This document shows, in pieces, positions 47,924-61,100 of a DNA stretch of 64,000 nt (positions are counted from its first letter, which is position 1; each line of letters begins with the position of its first letter). The position numbers and the translations under genes were made by a program. The stretch is taken from NCBI RefSeq assembly GCF_949628265.1, contig NC_088787.1, positions 1,292,501 through 1,356,500 on the forward strand. The letters are read 5' to 3'. Source of the stretch: Cloeon dipterum (lineage: Eukaryota > Arthropoda > Insecta > Ephemeroptera > Baetidae). The notes beneath the pieces were generated by a model that was not told where the DNA came from, made no database searches, and saw only the letters and a list, made by a program, of their open reading frames with translations.

Positions 47924-50037
47924 GTCTCGAACTTTTCCAAGCTGACAAAAAGAGCAAATGATTTGATGAAACTAATATTTTGTGTTCCTAATCAGATATT
48001 TGATAAAGAAAAGTATAATTTTAGCCTAAACTAGATGAGCGATTTGCATAAAAAATTAATAAAAAATATTCACAATCAACTGCTTGATTTAAGACAAAAC
48101 GTGCAAAAGCTGCTTAATGAATCCAAAAAGTACGAACCTGCTCACTGGTTAAAAACGGAGGCGATCGAATAAACTGCAGCTCTGGCGCAGAAAATTGAGT
48201 GGCTTTGGAAAGCAACAAGCTCGCCTATATAAAAACAGTCTACCCGGAAATTTAGCACCTTGCGCTTATCCGATTTCGATATAAGCACAACGCACAAGGC
48301 GATAAAACATCAAGCAGTCGCAATAATCACCTGCACACTCCACAAGGAAAACTGAGCAACACAAACTGGAAATTCCAAAATATCAGTACTCTAATTTTTG
48401 TATGAATTTATTTAATTTTTTTAATTATATCTCTAAGGATTTTGAAAATTGATAATTTAATGTCAGCTCTTTTAGTGCACGGAAAACAGATCAAAATTTG
48501 CGATGTGGTCTATAAAGATAAAACATTTTTCCTATTGAAATATAGCTTAAGCAAGCAAGAAAGAATAATTAGAAGATTATTCACGCTGTTTTTTTTAGTT
48601 TTTGCGTTTTATGTTCAAGAAGTGTGAAACATTCACTAGCTAGCTGAAAAAAATGAGAATTAATAATGTTCTGGGGTGACCATTGCGAGCGGAGGTATAT
48701 TTCAACTCTCATTATTCCCTTTGTTTGACCCTGTCAGTGATTAAGTTTCCTTTACAAGCAGAATACGTGTTTGCATCAGAGTTTGATAAGAATAGCAGCT
48801 GGCCTAACAGCAGAAACAAACCTGCACCTCGGTCGAAACCTGAAAATATGAACAACCACAATAAAGAAAACATTTTTTACCTAAAAAGGGGCATTTCTAT
48901 TGAGGAGGAAGGATTGAAATCCTATTTCTGTTTTTGCAGGCCTAAAAATTATTACGACGAAAATGACACACTGTGAAATACAGTTAAAATTTTCATACGG
49001 ATCGAGCTACCAAGCCACAGTATTTTATTGCGTTTCATATTCAAGCAGGAAATTTGTTTGCGTCAATCGGGCGCGATAAGAGCAGCTGCTATCAACTATC
49101 AACGTCGGCCTAACCGCAGAAAAACAGGCCGGCACCTATATCGCTTTGCTTTGCGCACGTAGACACGTACAAGGAAAAATTGCAGCCGCAATTCAAGCAG
49201 CACGGTTGACTGGTTTAAATATTATTTTTTAAAGCAGGAGCAGGCTGATGGGATTTTTACCTGAAATTTCTATTAATACACTTGGCTAGGGATAAATAAT
49301 ATATTAAAATGATGGAATTACTGAATAGTTAACTGGGGTAAAGAGGACTAAAAAAATGTGAAACATGCGATTATATATTATTACGGCTAAAATCAACAAT
49401 AAAATCGAGAAACATCCCTTACTATACTACGAGCATCTTTTTTTATTTGAGATACATATTATTAATTTAGAATTTCAGTAGTTTTGACAAAGAGCCGCCA
49501 GCGAAAGCGCATTTAACAAGGGGGTAGAGGTTGATCAGCGCCGCGTCTGAGGTCTGGGTCAACTGCTGAACCAACAAAGCCTCTTCGCTCTTGGCTTGAA
49601 TTTACAAGCTCCGCCTTTTCTAATTCGTTCGTTCTCCCTCCAGCGATATGCCATTCAAGTCGCGTGCCTGCTTGCCTGGCCCACTACCCCCTCCTATGAC
49701 GTCACACCAAGCGCTACCGTGTTTAAAGCAACTTACTGCTGAACCAATATCAGGCCCCTTCTCTTGGCTTTTATTCTGCAAGCTCCGCCTCCTCTACTTC
49801 ATTCTTTCCCCCTCCTGCGGTATGCTATTGAAAGACGTGTGCCTGCTCAAGCTCATCTGGCTGATCTCCCTCTCCGCCCCCGATGACGTCACGCCAAGTG
49901 CCAGTAGCGCCTTGTCTGAGGCGGCTTCTTCAAAAGTAGCAGGATTAGGCTGTGGCGACGACACTGCCTCTGGCGGCCACTGTAAAAGGCTTCTGTCAGA
50001 AATCAGAATTGAAGTGACAGATAATCAGTTCAATTCA
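47924..50037. repeat. Yellow C upstream region and repeat cluster
   Basis: Contains the yellow C leader and promoter (to 48300), TTTGCGTCA-family repeats (48770, 49059) and CRE modules (TGACGTCA at 49697-49704 and 49884-49891). Positions 49420-49540 duplicate 43459-43570. No coding exon recognised. Confidence 0.5.
48226..48231 (-). promoter_or_regulatory. TATA-like box of yellow gene C
   Basis: TATATA word followed by GGCGAGC on the minus strand, the shared promoter context of the yellow genes in this window. Confidence 0.5.
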
Positions 50038-50459
50038 CCAGTTGCATAAACCTTAAGTGTTTGAAGCCGCCAACAGATGGCGCCACCGTAGACTTTCGAT
50101 TTTAAGGCACTTCCGCTGCGATTTCAGATTCAATCTAGCTACTGTGCATTCTTCAATTAATTTGCTAATTTTTGACGTGCTGAAAACCAAAATCGGTTCA
50201 GCCAATCGCCGTAGAATCGTGAAAAACTATTTTTTGAAATAAAAAAATCTTTTCCAACGTTTCTACGGCGAATGGCTGAACCGATTTTGGTTTTCAGCGC
50301 GTCAAAAAAAAGCAAATTAATTAAAAAAAGCAAAACAGCTAGATTGAGACTGAAATCGCAGCGGAAATGCCTTAAAATTGCTTAAAACAAAATTTATAAG
50401 AAAGTCTGTGGTTGCGCCATCTGTTGGCGGCTTCAATAACTAAGGGTTTATGCAACTGG
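50038..50459. mobile_element. Foldback element (422 bp) with near-8-bp target duplication
   Basis: An almost complete palindrome: the ends are CCAGTTGCATAAACC and its inverse, with arms of about 195 bases around a short A/T-rich loop. Each arm carries AACAGATGGCGC and GAAAACCAAAATCGGTTC. The flanks TCAATTCA (50030-50037) and TCAATTTA (50460-50467) look like an 8-bp target duplication with one mismatch. Related sequences near 45350 and 16000 lack the element, giving empty sites. Confidence 0.75.
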
Positions 50460-50769
50460 TCAATTTATCATATTTTTAGCTTCCTTTATATGTGACAGAA
50501 ATTATTTAATTCCGACTATTTTTATTTTTACTGAAGCATTGACTGACTTTGGAAAATATTTATTATTTTTCAACCGGTATGGCATAAATGCTACGCAGGT
50601 TGCATGGTTTTAAAATTAATCTTGAAGTTAAGGAGCGAATATATTAAAAAATAAATATTTATTTGAACGTAACATTTTATTCGTGGTTAAATTTAAGAAT
50701 AAATATTTTTTTATTAAATTATTAAAACAGCACACTCAGCAAGAAAGAAAGGTGGATGGTTTTGCTTTC

Positions 50770-52718
50770 TCACATCCTTGGTCGAGAAGCCAGGGCCGTG
50801 AGGACGCCGTATAAATCATTTTCTATTTCCTCGTGCACCATTTCCGGAGAGACAGGATTCTGGAGGGCGGGCATTTCCAATTCCACGGCGCCTGCGTAGT
50901 ACTGCTCGTTGGAATTTTGCAATTTTCTCGTCCTCAGGGTGAGCCACAGGTTGAAGATGCAGCTCAAGACCAGGAAGAGGGCGAGCGATCCGATCAATGC
51001 AGAGTTTGTAGATTCTTTTGTTTTCCGATCTGCACATGTACAGTTGAGTGTAACAGGGGAAGAGGGAACAGTGGAGACATCTGTTGATGAGTATTTAACC
51101 ACATCTAAAAATATTGAAGGTTAAAAGAGCTTCCAGGAAAAAGTTATTTTGTCAGAGAAAAGTACCTGTCGTCCGAGAATCACTGATGTGGTATGGCTTC
51201 GCACCGACTGCAGCCTTTAGAAGGAAGTACTTGTACTTGGTTCCTGCCGAACTAAATTGAGTCATCCAAAAGGTGCCTCTAGAGTCCAATGCAAAACTAG
51301 AAATAATGTGTCCAGCCTAAAAATTGTAATGGACTGTTGTCAATTTAACAAAATAAGACAAAAGAGTTAAATTAAAGAATTGGAACCATAAACACAAAAC
51401 TCTAAAATTAAAAATATAGACCAATAGCGAAAAATATCTCAAATAAGTCATAAACCTTTTTTTAAATTGGTGACCTACCTCATAAAAACGTTGCTCATGG
51501 AATGGCTGGGAAGCGTCAAACGAGGATATGTACCTTTCCCCTGAAAAGGCGGCATACATGGTCCCGCGGTTGTCCATCAGCATTCTATGCGGCTTATTGG
51601 CTGTCCATTTTCCGATTAGTTTCCGGTATTCAGTTCCAACTCCGTTTCGAAGTGTGGCGACGGAAATTGAATACAGTTCATTCGAGTCGTATTTGCTAAG
51701 GTAGAGCTGTCTCGGTTCCTGATTCTTAGGGGACAGAGCAATGGATAAAACTTTGACTGCTTTCGTGTCCAAAACCCAAGATTGATTTTTCTCCAAACTA
51801 AACACGACAATGTTTTGTTCACCCATGCGCGAGATGAAGGCGAAGGTTCCATTGGGTGTTTCATCAATGACCATGTCGTGCATCAAATAGTGGAAAGGAA
51901 ACCGATGAATTAGTTTGGTGTGATCTTTGTTGGACAAGTCGATAGTCCATATTTTTGAATTGCAATGATCGCTACCGCTGTCCAGCACCCACAGCTTTCC
52001 GACTACATCTACTTCCAGCCCTTTTGCTTTTTCAATTTTGTCGCAGTTTCCATATTTCTGCAAAAGGCATAAAGTTGCGTTTTCGGTCAAATCTTCGTCT
52101 CGAAATTTCCATTTTCAGATAATTATTAACTCTTAATAGATTAATTTAATTTTAAAACATAACTAACATGTCATTTTTTCATACGAAATATTTTAATATG
52201 CTTAATGGAGCAGTTAAATTCCTTAAAGCTAGACGCACATTTACTATAATAACATTGCTCCGTGGAAAAAATATTTTGTGACAACGTAAAATCGAGAAAA
52301 TTCAAATACTTTTGCGCAGATATGGCTACATAAAATTAGAAAAAAATCAATAAAATTGTATCTTAAAAGTTTGTTTTGCTGATTTGATTATTTATCATAT
52401 ACTCACATGTGTGTCCCACGAAGGAAATGGAGTGAGCTTCGTGGGTGCAGAAGACGCACTGCTCGTCGGCAAAGACACCAAAGTCACCGGAATGCCAATA
52501 TGTTTTTCAAGGCTGAGGAAGATCCTCGTTCCGTAGACAGCCATGTAAAGAGGTTCAATATTCTCCGGTTTGAAAGTCCCATCATTCAAGGCCTGTACCC
52601 TTTTTCCTTCCAACGGCCACTCGTAATCCAATTCATTCCACTTGTAGACTTGAGTGAAGTTGACGGCGGTGGCCACGGAAAGGCGGAGCAGAATGATGAC
52701 ACACAAGAAAGGATTCAT
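50770..52718 (-). CDS. Yellow/MRJP-family protein D, membrane-anchored, short tail (458 aa)
   Basis: Exons 52718-52407, 52057-51479, 51316-51166 and 51104-50770 join in phase to 458 codons plus stop. Signal peptide 1-18 and Yellow domain to about 345, with KLWVLDSGSDHC, ETPNGTFAFIS and PHRMLMDNRGTM landmarks. The last exon adds a Ser/Thr-rich stalk with a CTC pair, a membrane span (about 383-404) and a tail with HEEIENDLYGVL (Tyr446) and an arginine-rich end. It is nearest to gene C in the stalk and tail, and both have a CAACCGG...GGTTGC motif about 200 bases past the stop. Predicted type I membrane protein. Confidence 0.86.
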
Positions 52719-55103
52719 GACTCGAACTTTTCTAAACTGAAAAAAGTAATAAATGATTTGATGAAAAGTAAAATTTATGTTTGATGCGTTCGTCCCTAAG
52801 ATATTTAATACAGAAATAATAATAAAATTTCAGCCTAAACAAAAAGAGCGATTTGCTTATTATAAATTAATAAAAATTCTTCACAATCAACTGGCTTGAA
52901 ATATATGGCAAAAGCTACTTAATGAAACCAAAAAGTACGAACCTGCTAGCTGGGTAAAAACGGAGGCAAAACTGCAGCAGTGTTGCAGGAAGTTGAGTGA
53001 CTTTTAAAAGCAACTAGCTCGCCTTTAAAAGCAGTCTACCCGGAAATTTTTCACCTCTCGCTCAATCGATTTTGATAAAAGGCACTACGCAGAAGGCGCG
53101 ATAAATCGATAGCAGAATACGTCACAAAAATTCTCCTGCACACCAAATAAGGAAAACTGAGCAACACACTGGGAATTCCCAAATATCGGAACTCAAATTT
53201 TTTAAAATAATTTCAATGATACCTCCATGGCTTTTGAAAATCTATAATTCAATAGCAGCTCATTTAGTGCCCTGGAAAACGCACTTTAAATCTAAATTTG
53301 CGATGTGGTTTATTGAAATAATACATTTTTCCAATTGAAATAAAACTGAAGCTAGAAACAATAATTATTAAATTAACCTCGCAGTATATTTTTTTAGTAT
53401 TTGCGTTTTATGTTCAAGTACGAAACATGCACTGGCTGGCTGAACCAAAATAAAAGAAGAATTAATCATGTTCTGCGATGATTATTTCGATTGGAAGTAT
53501 CGAAACTCATTATTTTAAGCTTTTTTCTCTTTGTTTTACACTCTCCGTGAGTGAGTTGCGTTTTGAAGCAGGTGTTTGATAAGAATAGAAGCCGAACTAA
53601 TCGTAGAAACGGGCCTGCACCTTGGGAGCGACCTGAATGTAGCCAACCACACTGAGGAAAAAAGTATTTTTTTTTTCTTAAAATGAGGAATTTCTGGAGA
53701 GGGGGAGCAATGAAATCCAATTTCTCTTTCTTCGGACCCAAAATTACTTCACTAATTTAATAAGTGAGAAATACAATTTAAAATTTTATACAGATGAACA
53801 ACACCAATCCGCAGCTCTGTACTGCGTTCGATTTTCAAGCAGGATATTTGTTTGCGTCAATCGGGGGTGATAAGAGCGACTGCTATCGACGTCGGCCTAA
53901 CCGCAGAAACAGGCCGGCACCTATATTTTGCTTTGCGCACGTAGACACGTACAAGGAAAAATTGCAGCCACAATTCGAGCAGCACGGTTGACTGGTTTAA
54001 ATATATTTTTTTAAAACAGGAGCAGGCTGATGGGATTTTTACCTAAAATTTATATTAATGCACTTGGCTAGGGATAAATAATATATATTAAAACGATGGA
54101 ATTACTGAATAGTTAACTGGGGTAAAGAGGACTAGAAAAATGCAAAACATGCGATTATATATTAATAATTTAGCATTTCAGTAGTTTTGACAAAGAGCCG
54201 CCAGCGAAAGCGCATTTAACAAGGGGGTAGGGGGTGATCTGTGCAGGGCAAATGCGCGTCGGTCCGCTTGATCGGATTTTAAAAACACGGCAGCTTGTTC
54301 TTTTTTATTCCCCAGCGCCACTTTCTGTACTTCGTTCATTTGCCATGCGCACATTTCGCTATGCATTCAAAGTTGCTTGACTGGCTTACTTCTCCCTCCG
54401 TCTTTGACGTCACACAAAGCGCTACCGCAGCGCCGCGTCTGAGTGAGGTTTGGGTCAACTGCTGAACCAACAAAGCCTCTGCTCTTGGCTTTGAATTACA
54501 AGCTCCGCCTTTTCTAATTCGTTCGTTCTCCCTCCAGCGATATGCCATTCGAAGTCGTGTGCCTGCTTGCCTGGCCCACTACCCCCTCCTATGACGTCAC
54601 ACAAAGCGCTACCAGCGCCGTGTTTAACGCAACTTACTGCTGAACCAATATCAGGCCCCTTCTCTTGGCTTTTATTCTGCAAGCTCCGCCTCATCTACTT
54701 CATTCTTCCCCTCCTGCGCAGTATGCTGCCATTCGGTCTGGCTTTTTTCTTCCCGCCTCAAGTGACGTCACGCCAAGTGCATCTAGCGCCGTCTCTGAAG
54801 CGGCTTCTGAACTAACACATCCAGGCTGTAGCGACAACGCTGCCTCTGGCGGCCACAGTGAAACCATTGAATGAAAGCACCAAGTATTTAAATTTTGAAT
54901 ATCCAAAGGGTCGAACAGAAATTTATTCCAACTAATGTGTAAAACAAGTTAAAAGTCTAATGATTTTTCCTCAGTTCCCTGAAATTAATTGAAATAAGAG
55001 TACGAGGCAGCCGGAAATAAATACGTTCACCTTTAGTTTTTGTTTAATTTTATTTTTACAAGAACAATTAGGAAATAAAAGGCATATTAATATATTTAAA
55101 ATG
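52719..55103. repeat. Yellow D upstream region and repeat cluster
   Basis: Yellow D leader and TTTTAAAG promoter word (about 53033-53040) lie near the left end. A TTTGCGTCA repeat (53850) and three CRE modules in series (TGACGTCA at 54405-54412, 54592-54599, 54763-54770) follow. No coding exon recognised. Confidence 0.5.
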
Positions 55104-58100
55104 TTAAAGCTGAACTTCATCGTCGCTGGGTAAGACTTGAAGATAGAGCTCCGAAGCAGGAAGCTCCGATTTATCAACATATTGCGCGGATGTGCTAGGT
55201 TCCGGTCCGACGTCATCGTAAATGTGTTCCGACTCTGCATCATTTAGCTCGACTGCAGTTTCGGGTCCAACGTCGTCATACTGCGCAGAATCGTAGAAAT
55301 GAGTGTCCAGCTCTCCTTTCAACTGATCTCTCAGGATTTTTTGATTCTGCCTCGCAACCAGGATGCACCAAAAAATAATTGTGCAGCACAAGACCAAGCT
55401 GAGTGCGTTTGAACAGATCAGAATGAGGATTACAATTCTCATTTGGTGCAGGGTATTCGAATCTCCAATCATTGTCGCAGGGAAACGTTGAGAATTTTGA
55501 AGACCTGGAATTGTTTTAAAAAATATCAGTCCCCCAGCGAGCAGAGGGGTAACCGCGGTCACTTTTCGGTCACCTGACGAAAGTTGAACAAAGTGTGGTT
55601 TTGCATTTAAGGAATGATCCTGATTCATGTTTCATTGGATTTTTTTTTTAAATTTAGCTTGGATCATGCAAATTTTGAGTGCCCAGTCTTGGGCACCCGA
55701 TGGGCACCTTTCGGTTACCCGGAGCGGGCAGAGGGTCACTTGCGGTCTCCTAACAAAATTAAAACTAAGGGTGATTTTGCATTTCAGGCATGATCCTGAA
55801 TCATGTTTCATTAAATTTTTGTCGAAATTTTGCTTGGATCACCGAAATTGCCAGTGCCCAGTCTTGGACACCCATCGGGCACCATTCGGATACTCGGAGC
55901 GGGCAGGCGGTTAACTATGGTCACTTGCGGTCACCTAACAAAATTAAAGTTATGGATGGTTTTGCATTTCAGGCATGACCTTCAATCATTTTTTGCTGGA
56001 ATTTTTTGAAATTTTGCTTAGATCATGTTGAATTGCCAGTGCCCGGTCTTGGGCACCGAATGGGCACCTTTCGGATAACCAGAGCGGGCAGGAGGTCACT
56101 TTTGCGGTCATCCAACAAAATTTAAACTAAGAGTGATTTTGAATTTCATGCATGACCCTGAATCATTTTTCACTGCAATGTTTTTGAAATTTTGCTTGTA
56201 TCATGTCGAAATGCCAGTGCCCAGTCTTGGGCACCGAACGGGCACCTTTCGGATAGCCGGAGCGGGCAGGGTGGTAACCGTGGTCACCTAGCAAAAGTTG
56301 AGTTAAGGGGGGTCTTGCAATTCAGGCATGATCTTGAATTATGTTTCATTTATTTATTTTTTAATTTGGTTTTGATCATCCAAAATACCAGTGCGTAGTC
56401 GTGGGCACCAAAAGGGCACCTTTCGGGCAACTCGGATGGGATAACTGCGGTGTGACCGATTCATGAACTGTTTGGGTCAATTTTTGGGCACAGATAAAAG
56501 ATGGTATTTAATTAGCGGAAATTAAATTTTTTATGCATTTTAAAATAACCACCCAATGTGTACCTTTTGGTCACCAAATGGTTAGCCCATGCGCGGGCAC
56601 CATATTTTTTTAACTCCTTTTAATTCTAAAATTTTTCAGATTTTTTCAATTCAGGTTTAAATTTATTTATTTAGTAAAATACACAAGTAACTTAAAAAAT
56701 TAACTATGATAACCAAAAGGGGTTACCCAATGGTTAACCAATGGGCAACCTCATAACCACAATTAATTATTTATTCCGTGTAACGTTAAAAAGTATTTAT
56801 TAAAAATATATTTATTGAGTTTTAATATACCCTTAGTAGCATTTTAAACTCTTTTAATTTAATCGTTTTGAGCACAATTCACTCAAGCAGCTTTCGCGCG
56901 CGTTTCATTGTTACACTCGTCAGGCCGCGCGTGGCGCCACTGTCGGCAGTAGCATAAGCTGCCGCCGTGCTGGTTGTTTGTGTTTGAGAACGAACAACAA
57001 ACAGGACGGCTGGCTGGATTATTGCATCATAATTTTCGTCAGAGATTTTCGCCGTGTTTTTGGACGTGTTTTGAGAAATCAACTTAATCAACGAATCCTT
57101 GGACGAATGACGGATGGTTTGCAAGGTAAGGGCATATTGAATTTACTTAGATTTTAGCAGGGAGGGCTTACAAAAATACGCGCGCGTAAAACTGATTGTT
57201 CATTGTATGTGATTGTATGTAAACACCAAAATTGTCATTTCAAATTGTTTATTGTCATCCTTGTGTCAGCAGGCTTGAACCGTGTCCCACCCTAATCTGT
57301 CTGCACATGTACAGGAAGGGATTCCAAGCTTGGACAACCGGGACAACCGAACTGAACCTTTGCCGCGCAGCATGCAGGTATGCATTTAAACGCATGGCGA
57401 ATTTATTGAGTAGAAAAAGTAATAAATTGCATTTTATTTTGTAGCGTGATGTCTTTTTGTGCTATTTTTCGCTGACATGGAATGGAAGAGACGGCTGGAT
57501 GCGACTCCGGGGAGACGTAAAACAACAATTTGACAGGAACAAGTGGAAATGCTTAAAACTGCGGACCACACGAAGGAAGAATGAGTGTGGTAACTTGTGT
57601 GTTTGATAGCTATTTTGTTGTTATATTTGTGTGCCTAAATTGAGACTTAATTTAAGACTCAAATGTAAGATTTCACTGATTTTAACCAGATCTTTAAGCC
57701 AGGCGAGTGAATGCCAGCATTTGTTTGCAAGCGTTAACATGGCTCTTTTTAGTCATTTTCAATTTATGGCTATATAATAGCTCGAGAGTGTTTATATATG
57801 TACTAATGAAACACTTAAGTTTTTTAATTTTTGAAGTTGGATTTTAAATTTTAAAATTGAACGTTCTTCAAATTTTAAGTGGAAGAAATGTGTTTTAATA
57901 CACTTCAATAATTTTCCTTTGTTACTTTAATTATTTTCGTCAATTCAGCCAGCTAAAACCGGCTTTTGGTCGAATTAATTTTAAAAAACGTCATTTTTAA
58001 GCGCTGAAATTTGCACCACACATTCTTTGTGTTGATGTTTGCAACAATTTAAATTCCCAAAATAGTTTTATTAAATCATATTTAGTTGATGTTGGCAATC

Positions 58101-61100
58101 TCTACGCAGGTTATATTTTGAATTTAATATTCTCTGATAGTCATTGCTAGGCATTTGCGAATGGCTTATTATTTGTTCGAAGTCTCGACAATTAACAGCA
58201 ACTTTCGATGTTATTTACTTTCAAATGTGGTTTTGGACTCAATCCTGCTGCTGTGCATTCTGGACTTCAAATAATTGATTTTAATATGCTGAAAACCAAA
58301 ATCAGTTCAGCCAGTCACCGTGGAAACGTAAAGATAATTTTTTTATCAATTTACTGACGTTTCAACGGTGATTGGCTAGACTGATTTTTGGTTCCAGCTC
58401 ATCAAATAAAATCATTTTAAGGGTTGTTTACACAGCAGCAGGATTGTGTCCTAAATCTTAGTTAAATCGCATTAAAATAATACTACGTAACAGCTGTACC
58501 CATTTATATTGGGAGACCAAAAGGGCCATTCGCAACTGGTGAATTTGTGCAGAATCATGCAATTTTCCAAAATTATTTAACATGTTGCTGCATTATTATT
58601 ATTAAAAATTATTATTATTATTGCCTTTCAAAAAAAATTTGTAATTACAATTTTGGCGATTATGTCATCAATTTATAAGATTGCAGTTTTCCGTGGTGAA
58701 TCTGACGCGGTATTTTGGCGACGAAAATCTAAAATACAATTATATTTGCTTATCCTGTTCATGGAAGGTGGACTGAAACTTTTACTGCGTTGATAATACC
58801 TTGAAATCTTCACTAATAAACCTAGTTTTCGACCCACAACTTTTTATTTAACAAAAAATTCGCAGGTTGTAGGTCAAGGTCACCTTTCGCGACCTTTTTC
58901 GAAAATTCATAATTAAGGGAAGATAGATCCCTTAGATTTTTTTGGGGTTCAGGGCTGAAATGTAGCCCTTGAAATTCTGCACAAGCTCACCAAGTTTCAA
59001 CAATGTGCAACAATAGTTTTGCTTTAATTTGAATAAATTAAAAACCGACTCGAGGCCGCTCGATCGAGCATGGCATTAAGTCGGCGAGTTCGCCGATCAT
59101 TCGTCCATAATATTTTTACCCATTGCATTGGATAATCCACAACAAGAGGGCCCAGTGTAGACATATTAAGGTCGAAATCGACCTTCAGGGTCTGTACCTG
59201 ACGAGACCCTGAAGGTCGATTTTGACCTTACTATGTCAATCATGGGTCCTCTTGTTGTATCTAATCAAATGGAATGGGTAAAAGTATTATCGAAGAATGA
59301 TCGGCGAACTCGCCGACTTAATGCCATGCTCGATCGAGCGGCCTCGAGTCGGTTTTTAATTTATTCAAATTAAAGCAAAACTATTGTTGCACATTGTTGA
59401 AACTTGGTGAGCTTGTGCAGAATTTCAAGGGCTACATTTCAGCCCTGAACCCCCAAAAAATCTAAGGGATCTATCTTCCCTTAATTAAGAATTTTCGAAA
59501 AAGGTTGCGAAATGTGACCTTGACCTACAACCTGCGAATATTTTGTAAACTGAAAATTTGTTCAGGATCGAAAACAAGGTTGGACAGTAAATATTTCAAG
59601 GTGATACCACAACGCAGTCAAGAGTTACACTCCGCCTCTCAATTTCTGAATTTCATGTTCCGGGGATTTTTAAGAAATTGTAATTTTAGGGAATGGATGG
59701 TCATCGATTTATAAAATGTTTAATTTTGTGATTTTTACTTTGCTGTATTGAAATAACAAATAAAAGTGCTGCCCATCTGGCTGCTCACTGAGGGTGACCC
59801 CAAGCGGGCACCCAATGGTTACCTTTTGGCTACCTCTTACCTAGGGCTGTCATTTTGCGCTATACTCAAATTTAACTTTTTTAACGAACAGAGTCAATCG
59901 ACCTGCCACCTGACAGCCCTAGATAAAAGGTGGCCAAAAGGTAACCATTGGCTGCCCACTGGTGGTAACCTCAGCCGGGCACCCAATGGTTAGCTTTAGG
60001 TCAACGAACATTCTCGGCCTCTCATTTATTACGCTCCCTGAATTCAGGTATACTTTAAATGTACATAAAAGGTGATTCTATGAAAGGTCATAATAAGGGT
60101 GCCCATTTGGTGACCGAATTCTGGGCATGACCACTCGCGGGTGCCCGAAGGGTTGGACATGCGGTATAACCAATGGGTGCCCATCTGGGTGCCCACGGGG
60201 GGTAGCCGGGTGACCGAATGCGGGCACCCAATGGGCACCTTTTGGTTGACTTTTTTCTCGGTGGGCCATTGATTAATGGCGCCAAATTATTTCCAAAAGG
60301 TTTACCTGCGCAGGCGCCGATCGCAGCTTTCTCCAGAATGAATCTCGGGATGTTATTAGATCCATGGTCTACAATTATCCAAAGGAATCCACATTTTTTA
60401 TCCAAGGCCAAAGTGAATGGCCTGATGGAACTCAGATTTTCCACCTAAATTGGGCAAAACAGTAAATTACTTGATCAAATTCATGAAAATTTACCTCGTA
60501 AATAATTTGACCCTGAAATGGCTCGGTAACCTTCCACTTTTTGATGTAATTCTTGTCTTTGAAAACGGCGTACAAGTTCCCATTTGCATCCAAAAGCATT
60601 CTGTAGGGCGCGTCAGCCCAAGAGCCGATCAGACTCATTTCCACGTTTTTATTTCCGGCTTCCAGCTCGGAAGCGGAAACTGAAAGCAAATCACTGGCGT
60701 CGAATATCCTGAAGTAGAGCAACTTGTTTTTGGACTCGATTCCAGGGGAAATAGCGAGAGCATAGAATTTATTTCCCTGCGTCTTCACCGCCCAGGACGA
60801 GTTTGATTTCATGCTGAACGCGATGAGGTGGTCGGCCTTCGAGTCTGCGATGAAGGAAAGGCAGTCGTCTTTCGTCTCGTCCAGGACCAAATCATGCGGC
60901 CACCTTTGTTCAAAATCATGGGAAACCACCGAGCTGGGGAATGTGTGGACAAGCTCTGTCGAATCGTTGTTTAAAAGGTTAAAAATCCAGAGCTTTGAAA
61001 GACAATAAGGACTTCCGACGTCTAGAACCCAAAGCCGGCCTGCAGAGTCTACGTCAAGCCCGGTTGAGCTCTGAATTGTCTCACAGTTTTCCTTCACCTA

